From NCBI GenBank assembly GCA_003555285.1, contig PWGH01000012.1, positions 1-24,813 on the forward strand: a stretch of 24,813 nt of DNA. The letters are read 5' to 3'. The position numbers and the translations under genes are program-made. The notes under the pieces were generated by a model. The model saw only the letters and a program-made list of their open reading frames with translations. It ran no database searches and was not told the DNA's origin. Every line of letters starts with the position of its first letter. Position 1 is the first letter of the stretch. The DNA comes from Thioalkalivibrio sp. GTDB lineage: Bacteria; Pseudomonadota; Gammaproteobacteria; Ectothiorhodospirales; Ectothiorhodospiraceae. Shown here piece after piece: positions 1 to 6,386 of this stretch.

Positions 1-82
1 CCCGGCCGGCCGCGTGTGCGCGTGTGGGAGAAGAGGGCGGGTGTATTACATCCATCGACTGGGGGATTAGTGGAAATTCCTC

Positions 83-116
83 TCTGACCCCGGTTTTTGA
101 CCCCGGTTTTGGTTCA
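83..116. repeat. Tandem ggggtca-type motif, left flank of the glycosylase gene
   Basis: Two copies of a 'gaccccggttt' unit lie side by side, starting with tctgaccccggttt at 83-96. The same motif occurs in the opposite orientation at 747-786 on the other side of the DNA glycosylase gene, so the gene sits between short inverted repeats. I associate motifs of this kind (ggggtcaga, or ggggacagattta) with the upstream edges of IS200/REP-associated transposase genes. That link is from memory and was not tested. The 82 bases before it contain no gene I can support. Confidence 0.5.
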
Positions 117-728
117 GTACTGCACTACCGTGGGATCCAGGCTGCGCCAGAGGTACCACGTGGCGACCGTGCGCCAGGGTGCATGGCGTTCCCCGTGTCG
201 GCGCAGGACCCCGGGCGTAGGTCTGGAGTCGTCGAGGTAGTGCAGGGCGACCGCCTTTTGCAGGCCAATGTCGTCGACCGGCCAGACGTCGGGCCGCAGC
301 AGGTGGAAGATCAGGAACATCTCGGCGGTCCAGCGGCCGATGCCGCGCACGGCGACGAGCTCGGCGATCACGGCCTCGTCACCCAGCATCTCCCAGCGCG
401 AGGGCTGAATGCGGCCATCGACGAAATGCCCGGCGAGGTCGCGCAGGTACTCGGCCTTGCGCCGCGACAGCCCACACGCGGCCAGCGCGGCGAGTTCGAG
501 TGTCGCGACCTGCTCCGGGCGGACCGTCTGCACAAAGCCGGCGAAGCGGGCCCAGACGCTGTCCGCCGCCTTCACCGAGATCTGCTGCCCGATGATCGCG
601 CGCGCCAACGTCTGGAACGGATCGCCACGGGTGGTCAGCACCGCGTCGGGGTAGCGTGTGATCAGAGCCGCCATCACCGGGTCGGCCGAAGCCAGATCGG
701 CGCAAGCGCCTTCCCAGTACTCAGGCAT
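114..728 (-). CDS. DNA-3-methyladenine glycosylase 2 family (AlkA-like, HhH-GPD)
   Basis: A base-excision repair enzyme of the HhH-GPD superfamily that removes alkylated bases such as 3-methyladenine by cleaving the N-glycosidic bond. The 204-residue protein has the N-terminal helical core with 'RAIIGQQIS' near residues 44-52. The helix-hairpin-helix 'VAVRGIGRWTAEMFL' lies near 125-139. The following 'WPVDDIGL' near 149-156 contains the expected catalytic aspartate, most likely D153. The length fits short bacterial AlkA-type enzymes that lack the E. coli N-terminal regulatory-like domain. ATG at 728 was chosen over the in-frame GTG at 731, and a purine-rich ggggg lies upstream. The gene stands alone between inverted ggggtca repeats. 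The family is clear; the exact lesion specificity is not. Confidence 0.9.
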   Translation of the reverse strand: MPEYWEGACADLASADPVMAALITRYPDAVLTTRGDPFQTLARAIIGQQISVKAADSVWARFAGFVQTVRPEQVATLELAALAACGLSRRKAEYLRDLAGHFVDGRIQPSRWEMLGDEAVIAELVAVRGIGRWTAEMFLIFHLLRPDVWPVDDIGLQKAVALHYLDDSRPTPGVLRRHGERHAPWRTVATWYLWRSLDPTVVQY

Positions 729-746
729 CACGAAACCCCCGAAATG

Positions 747-786
747 GGGTCCGAAACGGGGTCGGGTCTGAAACGGGGTCAGATTT
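747..786. repeat. ggggtca-type motif, right flank of the glycosylase gene
   Basis: Three tandem degenerate copies of gaaa(c/t)ggggtc end in aaacggggtcagattta. This is the inverted counterpart of the array at 83-116. The terminal 'ggggtcagattta' is close to 'ggggacagattta' at 12818 and to the ggggac motifs at 9289 and 9354-9365, so it belongs to a motif dispersed through the window. Confidence 0.5.
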
Positions 787-1181
787 ATATTCGTCTATGG
801 CTGGCATTGCCGTTGGGAAAGATATTTCGCAAGCTGGAACGTTGATTTCAGAACTCCTTTTGCGCGGCGCATCGAGCGGCATCTCGAACTTACCTCCGCC
901 CAGAAATGGGCCGACCCGAAGCATACGAGGCCCGACCCCCTTCGGCAAAAAGGCGCACCGCCTGCAGTCCGGGCGCCAGGAACGCGTTCCTGGTACATCA
1001 CCCCTTAGGGTGGGCCAAGCGCGGCGGGCCCACCGGGTCCACCAGACCTCAAGGTCAAGTGTCGGACCAAGGGCGGTGGGTGCGCTGCGTTTCCCCCCCC
1101 TACGCGCCTACGTGCTAGGCGCCCTTGCCGGCCGGATCCATGACGCTGATACTTCGTTTAAATGCTGCTACCGAGCCAGCC
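787..1181. other. Gene-free stretch with palindromes
   Basis: No reading frame here resembles a protein I recognise. It holds a perfect 18-bp palindrome at 976-993 (CCAGGAACGCGTTCCTGG). At 1009-1034 a second hairpin pairs GGTGGGCC with GGCCCACC around aagcgcggc. A related 'gtggcccaagcgcagcggg' appears at 24485-24503, so the second hairpin is probably a dispersed repeat. The stretch looks like accumulated repeat debris beside the broken toxin-antitoxin genes. Confidence 0.5.
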
Positions 1182-1254
1182 ATGACCGACATCGTTCTCG
1201 ACATCAAGCACTGGGGTAGCAACCTTGGCGTGCGCCTTCCGGCGGCGGTGGCCC
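1182..1254 (+). pseudogene. 5' stub of a MazE/AbrB-family antitoxin
   Basis: The first 24 or so codons read MTDIVLDIKHWGSNLGVRLP and then AAVA. This is the swapped-hairpin DNA-binding N-terminus of MazE/AbrB (SpoVT-AbrB fold) antitoxins, where the usual pattern is 'KWGNSLGVRLPAAIA'. After about 1254 the similarity ends abruptly and the frame runs on as unrelated sequence to a stop at 1317-1319. The remainder of a normal protein of about 80 residues is missing. The next bases instead encode, in another frame, the tail of a different antitoxin family. I infer a deletion or recombination that fused two antitoxin genes and destroyed both. A short DNA-binding peptide could still be translated, but I consider this a remnant. 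Confidence 0.65.
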
Positions 1255-1347
1255 CGAAGGCGTTTGGACGAGGTTCGATCAGGTGCCGTTGTAGCCGTCC
1301 CTGGCGAGCAAGTTTTTGAAAATATATGGAAAAGGTTTGAGGAATGA
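1255..1347 (+). pseudogene. 3' tail of an addiction-module antitoxin (PF09720-like)
   Basis: In the frame that ends with TGA at 1345-1347 the sequence reads RRRLDEVRSGAVVAVPGEQV and then FENIWKRFEE. This matches the C-terminal pattern of the Unstab_antitox/addiction module component family ('RRLxELxxGxVxxIPxEEVF'). Its stop overlaps the ATG of the ParE-like toxin at 1344 (ATGA), the usual arrangement of such antitoxin-toxin pairs, so this was the cognate antitoxin. The N-terminal half is absent, replaced upstream by the MazE stub. No start codon in this frame gives a complete antitoxin. The family assignment rests on about 30 residues. Confidence 0.6.
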
Positions 1348-1919
1348 GTTTTCGCTTTCATCCGGACGCGGAGACGGAGCTTTCTGAAGCCATTCAATAC
1401 TACGAGGATGTGGAGCCTGGGCTCGGGCAAGATTTTGCAGTTGAAGTGTACTCGGCAGTTCAACGCGCCATCGCTTATCCTCGAGCTTGGCTTGTTCTCG
1501 CTGGGGAAGTCCGGCGTGCATTAGTGCGCCGATTTCCGTACCTGATTAGCACTACAGCTCCGCAGAGCCGAATAATCGTCATCGCGAGGAGCGCAGCCTT
1601 TAACCGCGAGCGTAGCGCGGCGGGACGTGGCCGTCATTGCGAGGACCGCAGGGACGTGGCAATCCATACGGCGCAAATGCTTCTGACGCCGCTTGGATGA
1701 CTCGCTACGCTCGCCCTTCGGGCCAGCCTGCGGCTGTTCCACGCGCTTCGCACGGTAGAGCCGCGCTGCGCTCGCAATGACCGAATCACGCTCTGCGGAG
1801 CTTTCGTTCTAATCAAGTTTCCGTATGGTGTTTTGTATTCTGATGAAAATGACGGAATTCTGATTATCGCAGTCATGCATTTGCATCGTGCTCCAAAGTA
1901 TTGGAAAAGGCGGGTGTGA
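1344..1919 (+). pseudogene. RelE/ParE-family toxin gene interrupted by a MITE
   Basis: The 5' part (1344-1540) encodes MSFRFHPDAETELSEAIQYY and continues through 'VRRALVRRFP', a RelE/ParE toxin fold. The family's conserved C-terminal region resumes at 1826 with 'GVLYSDENDGILIIAVMHLH' and ends at TGA 1917-1919. Between them lies a 277-bp element (1541-1817) flanked by an 8-bp duplication of tttccgta. Joining 1344-1540 to 1826-1919 gives exactly 97 codons (96 residues plus stop) with no frame change and the family's normal length. As it stands, translation runs into the element and stops near 1700, losing the C-terminal strands needed for ribosome or gyrase poisoning. The gene is therefore inactive. 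Its antitoxin is also truncated, which fits the loss of toxin pressure. Confidence 0.85.
1541..1817. mobile_element. Non-autonomous insertion element (MITE) with 28-bp inverted ends
   Basis: A 277-bp element with terminal inverted repeats: 1541-1568 and the reverse complement of 1790-1817 match at 24 of 28 positions, and the inner 13 (agctccgcagagc) match perfectly. It is flanked by direct copies of tttccgta at 1533-1540 and 1818-1825. It contains no transposase. The interior is full of palindromic sequence: gtcatcgcgag at 1578, gtcattgcgag at 1633, and the inverted ctcgcaatgac at 1771-1781. This resembles the 'GTCATTGCGAGGAGC' repeat common in many bacterial genomes. The size, inverted ends and duplication define a MITE mobilised in trans. 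An 8-bp duplication suggests which transposase families to search, but I cannot name one. Confidence 0.85.
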
Positions 1920-2213
1920 ATTCCGATCCCCAGTGTGAGGGCTCAACTTGTGATCGGCGACATCGTCTACTCCTGGAATCCTTGCTCAGAGGAACATAGT
2001 AAGGCAATTGACGCACAAGGATAAAGAGGTCGTATTGATTTCCCCGGCCCGCCCAACGCGCGGCCCACTCCTCTGCGTCATTTCGGACTTGTCCACCCCG
2101 TCATCCCGGACTTGATCCGGGATTCACCGGCGCTGGTCGAAGCCGGCAAAGATATGTCCGCCGAGGTGCAACCGGTAAAGTGCGCGCCACCGCCAACCAC
2201 TCAAGGACAGACG
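1920..2213. other. Gene-free stretch with a palindromic repeat
   Basis: No gene is supported. At 2104-2122 the sequence tcccgga-cttga-tccggga forms a 7-bp stem, part of the widespread 'GTCATCCCGGACTTGATCCGG' repeat type. The stretch separates the dead ParE module from the mutarotase pseudogene. Confidence 0.55.
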
Positions 2214-2665
2214 ATGCTGGAAGCCCTTCAGGCCCGCTTTGCCCACCCGGATGTGAAGTTCTTACTGCGCGCCAGGCTGGTCCTGATCGACATCGGCAAC
2301 GACTTCGGCACGGCCTCGCTCACCACGTTCGGCGGCACGCTCCTGAGCATGTTCCCAACGGGGGCAGGGACGTGCTCTGGGTCAGCGAAACGGCGGTTTA
2401 CAACGCCAGCAAGCCCGTGCGTGGCGGCGTTCCCGTGTGCTGGCCCTGGTTCGGCCCCTACGATCCTGCAACGATGGGCGCCGATCCGACCGATGCGGCG
2501 AAAAGGGCCCATGGTTTCGCGCGCTACGAGATCTGGGAGGTCGAGGCGGTCGGCAGCCTGCCGGATGGCGCGACGCAAGTGGTATTGAGCCTGGGGCCGA
2601 ATCCGTCGATGGCCAAAGCCTGGCCGCACGATTTCAAACTGCGGCTGGCGGTGAGCGCGCGCCAC
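2214..2665 (+). pseudogene. D-hexose-6-phosphate mutarotase (YeaD-like), frameshifted and truncated
   Basis: Intact members are about 290-residue aldose-1-epimerase-fold enzymes that interconvert anomers of hexose 6-phosphates. The first segment starts at ATG 2214 (MLEALQARFAHPDVKFLL) and reaches 'TTFGGTLLSMFP'. The match then moves to another frame with 'GGRDVLWVSETAVYN' and the family signature 'RGGVPVCWPWFGP', continuing through 'HGFARYEIWEV' and 'WPHDFKLRLAV' to about 2665. Loss of one C in the run at 2354-2356 explains the shift. After 2665 similarity ends, so the C-terminal half, including the catalytic glutamate region, is missing. The gene thus has two independent lesions. A downstream Phd-type antitoxin begins 110 bp later. 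Confidence 0.85.
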
Positions 2666-2775
2666 CGCCGTGGCCCGGAACGATCGGCTGGCGCTAAGCC
2701 CAAGTTCTCCCTTCTGGAGAGCTCCGTTAACCGGTGCTATTTTCGGGCCTTTTAACAGGGGCTGAGGATGCGAGT

Positions 2776-3033
2776 GTGAGCACCAGGTTTTCTGAGGATG
2801 TCATTTCACTGACCGATCTGAAGGTGAAGCCCGGACGCGTCGTCACGCATGCGATCAACGTTCGCCGTCCGGTGCTGCTCACCAGTCGTGGGTGCGGTGT
2901 GGCCGTGATCGACTACCAGGCGGCCGAGGAGGAGCGGGCGTTCACGCGGGCCGTCGTCGCCGGTCTTGCCGACCTCTAGACGGGTCGAGGTTTGTCCTTC
3001 GCGAAGGCCAAGGCACGGCTCGGCCTGAAGTAG
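2776..3033 (+). pseudogene. Phd/YefM-type antitoxin with premature amber stop
   Basis: Starting at GTG 2776, with gagga 7 bases upstream, the product reads MSTRFSEDVISLTDLKV and then 'PVLLTSRGCGVAVIDYQAAEEERAF'. This is a Phd-like DNA-binding antitoxin. Relative to the usual 'GVAVVQSLxDYExAEEERxF', about five codons are missing after GVAV. An in-frame TAG at 2977-2979 cuts the protein after GLADL. Beyond it the same frame continues as TGRGLSFAKAKARLGLK to a second stop at 3031-3033, the normal family C-terminus that binds the toxin. The amber codon most simply arose from GAG. A 67-residue N-terminal product could still bind DNA but would lack most of the toxin-neutralising tail. An alternative start further upstream (2734) is less likely. 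Confidence 0.75.
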
Positions 3034-3037
3034 CCGC

Positions 3038-3112
3038 ATGCCGAAGGTTTCCATCCGGCTTGCCGAATCCGCACTCGTCGATCGGGACTCGATGCGATCT
3101 TGTGTACAATAA
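3038..3112 (+). pseudogene. ParE-like toxin stub
   Basis: Four bases after the read-through end of the Phd-like frame, ATG 3038 opens a 24-codon frame beginning MPKVSIRLAESAL, ending with TAA at 3110-3112. 'xIRLAESALxDxxxIRxWY' is the N-terminus of the ParE/RelE-type partners of this antitoxin family. Only the first helix remains and the usual remainder of about 75 residues is absent. With the nonsense codon in the antitoxin, this makes a second dead module within 2 kb of the first. The identification rests on a short match plus its position directly after the antitoxin. Confidence 0.6.
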
Positions 3113-3193
3113 GGTTTCATGAGGCCGGGTAACCGCGGGTGAGTAAATACCCGTGACCACCCAGTCAGTCGTAACGACAAACGGTGTGCACTT

Positions 3194-3622
3194 ATGATAT
3201 TGAATGTTCAGGTCGATCTTGTGTTTGGCCTTTATGCAACAGAAGACTGGACGGTAGTATTGGAGATGGACTCTTCGTCGACTCTTGAGGACCTGCATTA
3301 TGCCATTCAGGGTGCAGTAGGCTTTGAAAACGACCATATGTATGAGTTTTACATTTCAAGAACTGCAATGAGCAGAGATAAGCATCGCTTTGACGACGAA
3401 AATGAAGAAATATTCTTCACGGTGTTATCCGATGTGTTTCCTCTACAAAAAGATAGGAGGCTCTACTACATGTTTGACTATGGAGATAGCTGGTTGTTTC
3501 GAGTAAAAGTAAATAGAAACAAACCTTTTGAACCAGTTGAAGGAATTGAGTATCCAAGGCTTGTTAAGGAGGTTGGTGAGAAGCCGGAGCAGTATCCAGG
3601 TTGCGAGGATGATTGCTACTAG
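3194..3622 (+). CDS. Plasmid pRiA4b ORF-3-like protein (PF07929 family)
   Basis: The 142-residue protein begins MILNVQVDLVFGLYATEDW and has the family's core: 'STLEDLHYAIQGAVGFENDHMYEF' near residues 29-52, 'YYMFDYGDSWLFRVKV' near 91-106, and a C-terminal 'EQYPGCEDDC' near 132-141. The 'DYGDxW' strand and the 'YPxC' motif are hallmarks of pRiA4b ORF-3/IS1096 passenger-type proteins. Their biochemical role is unknown, and they often travel with mobile DNA. The gene is visibly AT-richer than everything around it, with many AAA, GAA and TTT codons, which suggests recent transfer. No good ribosome binding site precedes the ATG, so expression is uncertain. It ends 22 bases before the left copy of the direct repeat bracketing the helicase pair. 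Confidence 0.8.
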   Translation: MILNVQVDLVFGLYATEDWTVVLEMDSSSTLEDLHYAIQGAVGFENDHMYEFYISRTAMSRDKHRFDDENEEIFFTVLSDVFPLQKDRRLYYMFDYGDSWLFRVKVNRNKPFEPVEGIEYPRLVKEVGEKPEQYPGCEDDCY

Positions 3623-3643
3623 ATCAACCATCAAGGGAGAGGG

Positions 3644-3699
3644 CGTTCGGCCACCGCCCCGGAGGGGCCACGATGTCGTAGCCGGCGCTTTGCCGGGTT
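3644..3699. repeat. Direct repeat, left copy, before the SNF2-SWIM pair
   Basis: The segment begins cgttcggccaccgccccgga and contains cgatgtcgtagccggcgctt, ending ccgggtt. It matches 7458-7522 in the same orientation, apart from about six substitutions and an insertion of about 9 bases. The two copies enclose exactly the helicase and SWIM genes. It could mark the edges of a mobile module, or be a generic intergenic repeat that happens to occur twice. Confidence 0.65.
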
Positions 3700-3731
3700 A
3701 GGGTTGTTCATTAGTTGACAGGAAACGCGTG

Positions 3732-6386
3732 ATGGACGTGAAAGATACCGGCCTGCTCGGATTGACCCCCAACGGTCGGGTGGTGTGCCACGATCCGGAG
3801 AGCCCCCTGGGCGCGGTCTTCGCCGAGAGTGAGGCGGCGGGTCTGGTGCATCTCGCTGGCCGGAAGGCGGCAAACGGGGCTGCGGACGCGACGCTGCTCT
3901 TCTGGCGAAGCATCGCCGAGGAATTCCTGCGGGCGGTGTGCCATCTGCCGGAGGGTGCCGACGATGTCCCCTCCGTGCCCGCGCCCGAATCCGCCCGACT
4001 GACCGAGTGGATCCTGAATGCCCCGCCGATGCGCGGAGCGGAGTACCTCTCGGCGGCGGTGCTGGAAGGGATCTGGAGCCGATTGCAGACCTGGACCCAG
4101 GCGCGTGTTCACGACCTGGGCGGCGTGGCCGGCTTTCTGGAGGCACACGCGCCGTTGTGGTCGCGCGTCGGCAAGGTGACGGTGCATCTGGCCGAGAACA
4201 AGGGCGATGACGCCCGGCCCTTCGCCTTCATGGCCTCCTATGCCTCGGGCCTCGGCGTCTCCGGACGCCTGCGCCAACTGCCCCTGGGCAAGGCCCTGCA
4301 GGAATATGCCGGGGCGGGCAACAAGGCCGGTCTGCTGAAGCTGCTCCAGCCCCTGCACCGCGCCGCGCAGGCGTGTCCCTTCATGGCGGACCGCGTCGAG
4401 AGTGGCGATATCTACCACCCGATCGCGTGGACGCCGCAGGAGGCCCATGCCTTCCTGCAGAGCGTTCCCGCCTACGTCGACGCGGGGCTTCTGGTGCGCC
4501 TGCCCAACTGGTGGCAGAAGCGCGGCCGCAGGCCGAAGGTGACGGCGACCATCGGCGACAGACGGGCCGGTACCATGGGCCTCGATGCTCTGCTCGACTT
4601 CCGGCTCGATGTGGTGGTCGATGGCGAGACGCTGAGTGCGCAGGAGGTTCAAGCGCTGCTCCAGGGCGACGACGGACTGGTGCTCTTTCGGGGCCAGTGG
4701 ATCGAGGTGGACCGCGAGCGGCTGCAGCAGGCGCTGGCGCATTGGCAGGCGGTCGAGGACGAGGGCGCATTGTCGTTCATCGAAGGCATGCGCCTGCTTG
4801 CCGGCGCGCCCGGGGATCTGAAGAACCGGGGGGAACTCGAAGAGCAGCGTGAATGGGCCTTCGCCCAGCCGGGCGCGTGGCTCGCGGACACCCTGCGGCA
4901 ACTGTCGGACCCGGCGGCATCCGGCCCGCCCTCGGCGCTGCGCGCCACACTGCGCCCGTATCAGGCCAAGGGGATGGAATGGCTCTGGTTCTGTGCCCGC
5001 ACCGGTCTGGGGGCGTGCCTGGCCGACGACATGGGCCTGGGCAAGACCGTACAGGTGCTGGCCGCGTTGTTGCGCAAACAGGCCGAACTGCCACAGAGCC
5101 CGCCCGCGCTCCTGGTCGTTCCCGCCTCGCTGATCGGTAACTGGAAACAGGAGGCCGCGCGTTTCGCGCCGACGCTGCGTCTGTTCATCGCCCACCGCTC
5201 CGAGGCGGGCGAAGTGGATCTCGCAGCACCGACGCCGGGGACCCTGGCCGGCGCCGACCTGGTGATCACGACCTACGGAATGATCACCCGGCTCGACTGG
5301 CCCGCCCGAAACCGGTGGAGTTGGGTCATCCTCGACGAGGCGCAGGCGATCAAGAACCACGCCACCCGTCAGAGCCGTGCGGTGCGCAAGCTCGATGCCG
5401 AGGCGCGCATGGTCCTCACTGGCACCCCGGTGGAAAACCAGCTGGGCGATCTCTGGTCGCTGTTCGACTTCATCAACCCCGGCTTGCTCGGCACCGCTTC
5501 CCAGTTCCGGGAGTTCACGAAGACGCTGCGCAAGGAGCACAACGCGCATTTCGGTCCGCTGCGCCGCCTGGTCGCGCCGTATATTCTGCGCCGCCTCAAG
5601 ACCGATCGAAGCATCATCGCCGATCTTCCCGACAAGACCGAGATGAAGGTCTATTGCGGGCTGACGGCGCTCCAGGCCAGGCTCTACAAGCAGATCGCCG
5701 GCCGACTGGAGAAGGAGCTCGAAGACAGCGAAGGACTCAAGCGTCGAGGCCTGGTGCTGGCCTACCTGATGCGCTTCAAGCAGATCTGCAACCATCCGGA
5801 TCAGTTGACCCGGGCGGGCGATTACGAGGACAGCGACAGCGCCAAGTTTCAGCGCCTCGCAGGGCTGTGCGAGGAGATTGCCTCGCGGGGCGAGAAGGCT
5901 CTGGTGTTCACCCAGTTCCGGGAAATCACCGAGCCGCTGGAGCGCAGCCTGGCCGGCGTCTTCGGGCGCAACGGGCTGGTGTTGCACGGCGGTACCCCGG
6001 TGAAGGAACGCTCGCGGATGGTCGATCGTTTCCAGCGCGAGGACGGCCCTCCGTTTTTCGTGCTGTCCCTGAAGGCCGGTGGTACCGGGCTGAACCTGAC
6101 CGCGGCGTCCCATGTGATCCACTTCGACCGCTGGTGGAACCCCGCGATCGAGAACCAGGCCACCGACCGCGCGTTTCGCATCGGCCAGCAACGCAATGTT
6201 CTGGTGCACAAGTTCATCACTTCGGGCACGCTGGAGGAGAAGATCGATGCGCTGATCGAAGCCAAGCAGGACACGGCCGACGCGATCCTTCGTGACGGCG
6301 CGGAAAAGGCCCTCACCGAGATGAACGACCGCGAGCTGCTCGACTTCATCCGCCTCGACCTGAACCAGGCAGGAACGACGCCATGA
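3732..6386 (+). CDS. SNF2-family DEAD/DEAH-box helicase
   Basis: An 884-residue SWI2/SNF2 ATPase, a double-stranded nucleic acid translocase that remodels protein-DNA complexes. The N-terminal 400 or so residues are the variable SNF2-associated region of bacterial members. The motor then shows 'DDMGLGKT' (motif I, 432-439), 'LDEAQ' (motif II, 534-538), 'TGTP' (motif III, 563-566), 'LKAGGTGLNLT' (motif V, near 780-790) and 'RAFRIGQQR' (motif VI, about 813-821). All catalytic motifs are intact. ATG 3732 was chosen because AGGAA lies 7 bases upstream; an overlapping GTG at 3729 is too close to it. The stop overlaps the next ATG (ATGA at 6383-6386), so the SWIM protein is translationally coupled. 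This helicase/SWIM pairing recurs in bacteria (Bacillus YwqA/YwqB is, I believe, an example). A role in repair or defence is possible but unproven. Confidence 0.95.
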   Translation: MDVKDTGLLGLTPNGRVVCHDPESPLGAVFAESEAAGLVHLAGRKAANGAADATLLFWRSIAEEFLRAVCHLPEGADDVPSVPAPESARLTEWILNAPPMRGAEYLSAAVLEGIWSRLQTWTQARVHDLGGVAGFLEAHAPLWSRVGKVTVHLAENKGDDARPFAFMASYASGLGVSGRLRQLPLGKALQEYAGAGNKAGLLKLLQPLHRAAQACPFMADRVESGDIYHPIAWTPQEAHAFLQSVPAYVDAGLLVRLPNWWQKRGRRPKVTATIGDRRAGTMGLDALLDFRLDVVVDGETLSAQEVQALLQGDDGLVLFRGQWIEVDRERLQQALAHWQAVEDEGALSFIEGMRLLAGAPGDLKNRGELEEQREWAFAQPGAWLADTLRQLSDPAASGPPSALRATLRPYQAKGMEWLWFCARTGLGACLADDMGLGKTVQVLAALLRKQAELPQSPPALLVVPASLIGNWKQEAARFAPTLRLFIAHRSEAGEVDLAAPTPGTLAGADLVITTYGMITRLDWPARNRWSWVILDEAQAIKNHATRQSRAVRKLDAEARMVLTGTPVENQLGDLWSLFDFINPGLLGTASQFREFTKTLRKEHNAHFGPLRRLVAPYILRRLKTDRSIIADLPDKTEMKVYCGLTALQARLYKQIAGRLEKELEDSEGLKRRGLVLAYLMRFKQICNHPDQLTRAGDYEDSDSAKFQRLAGLCEEIASRGEKALVFTQFREITEPLERSLAGVFGRNGLVLHGGTPVKERSRMVDRFQREDGPPFFVLSLKAGGTGLNLTAASHVIHFDRWWNPAIENQATDRAFRIGQQRNVLVHKFITSGTLEEKIDALIEAKQDTADAILRDGAEKALTEMNDRELLDFIRLDLNQAGTTP

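Noticed and set aside
24..845. 273-codon plus-strand frame across the glycosylase gene
   Set aside because: It is a shadow of the AlkA-like gene on the other strand and its translation has no family character.
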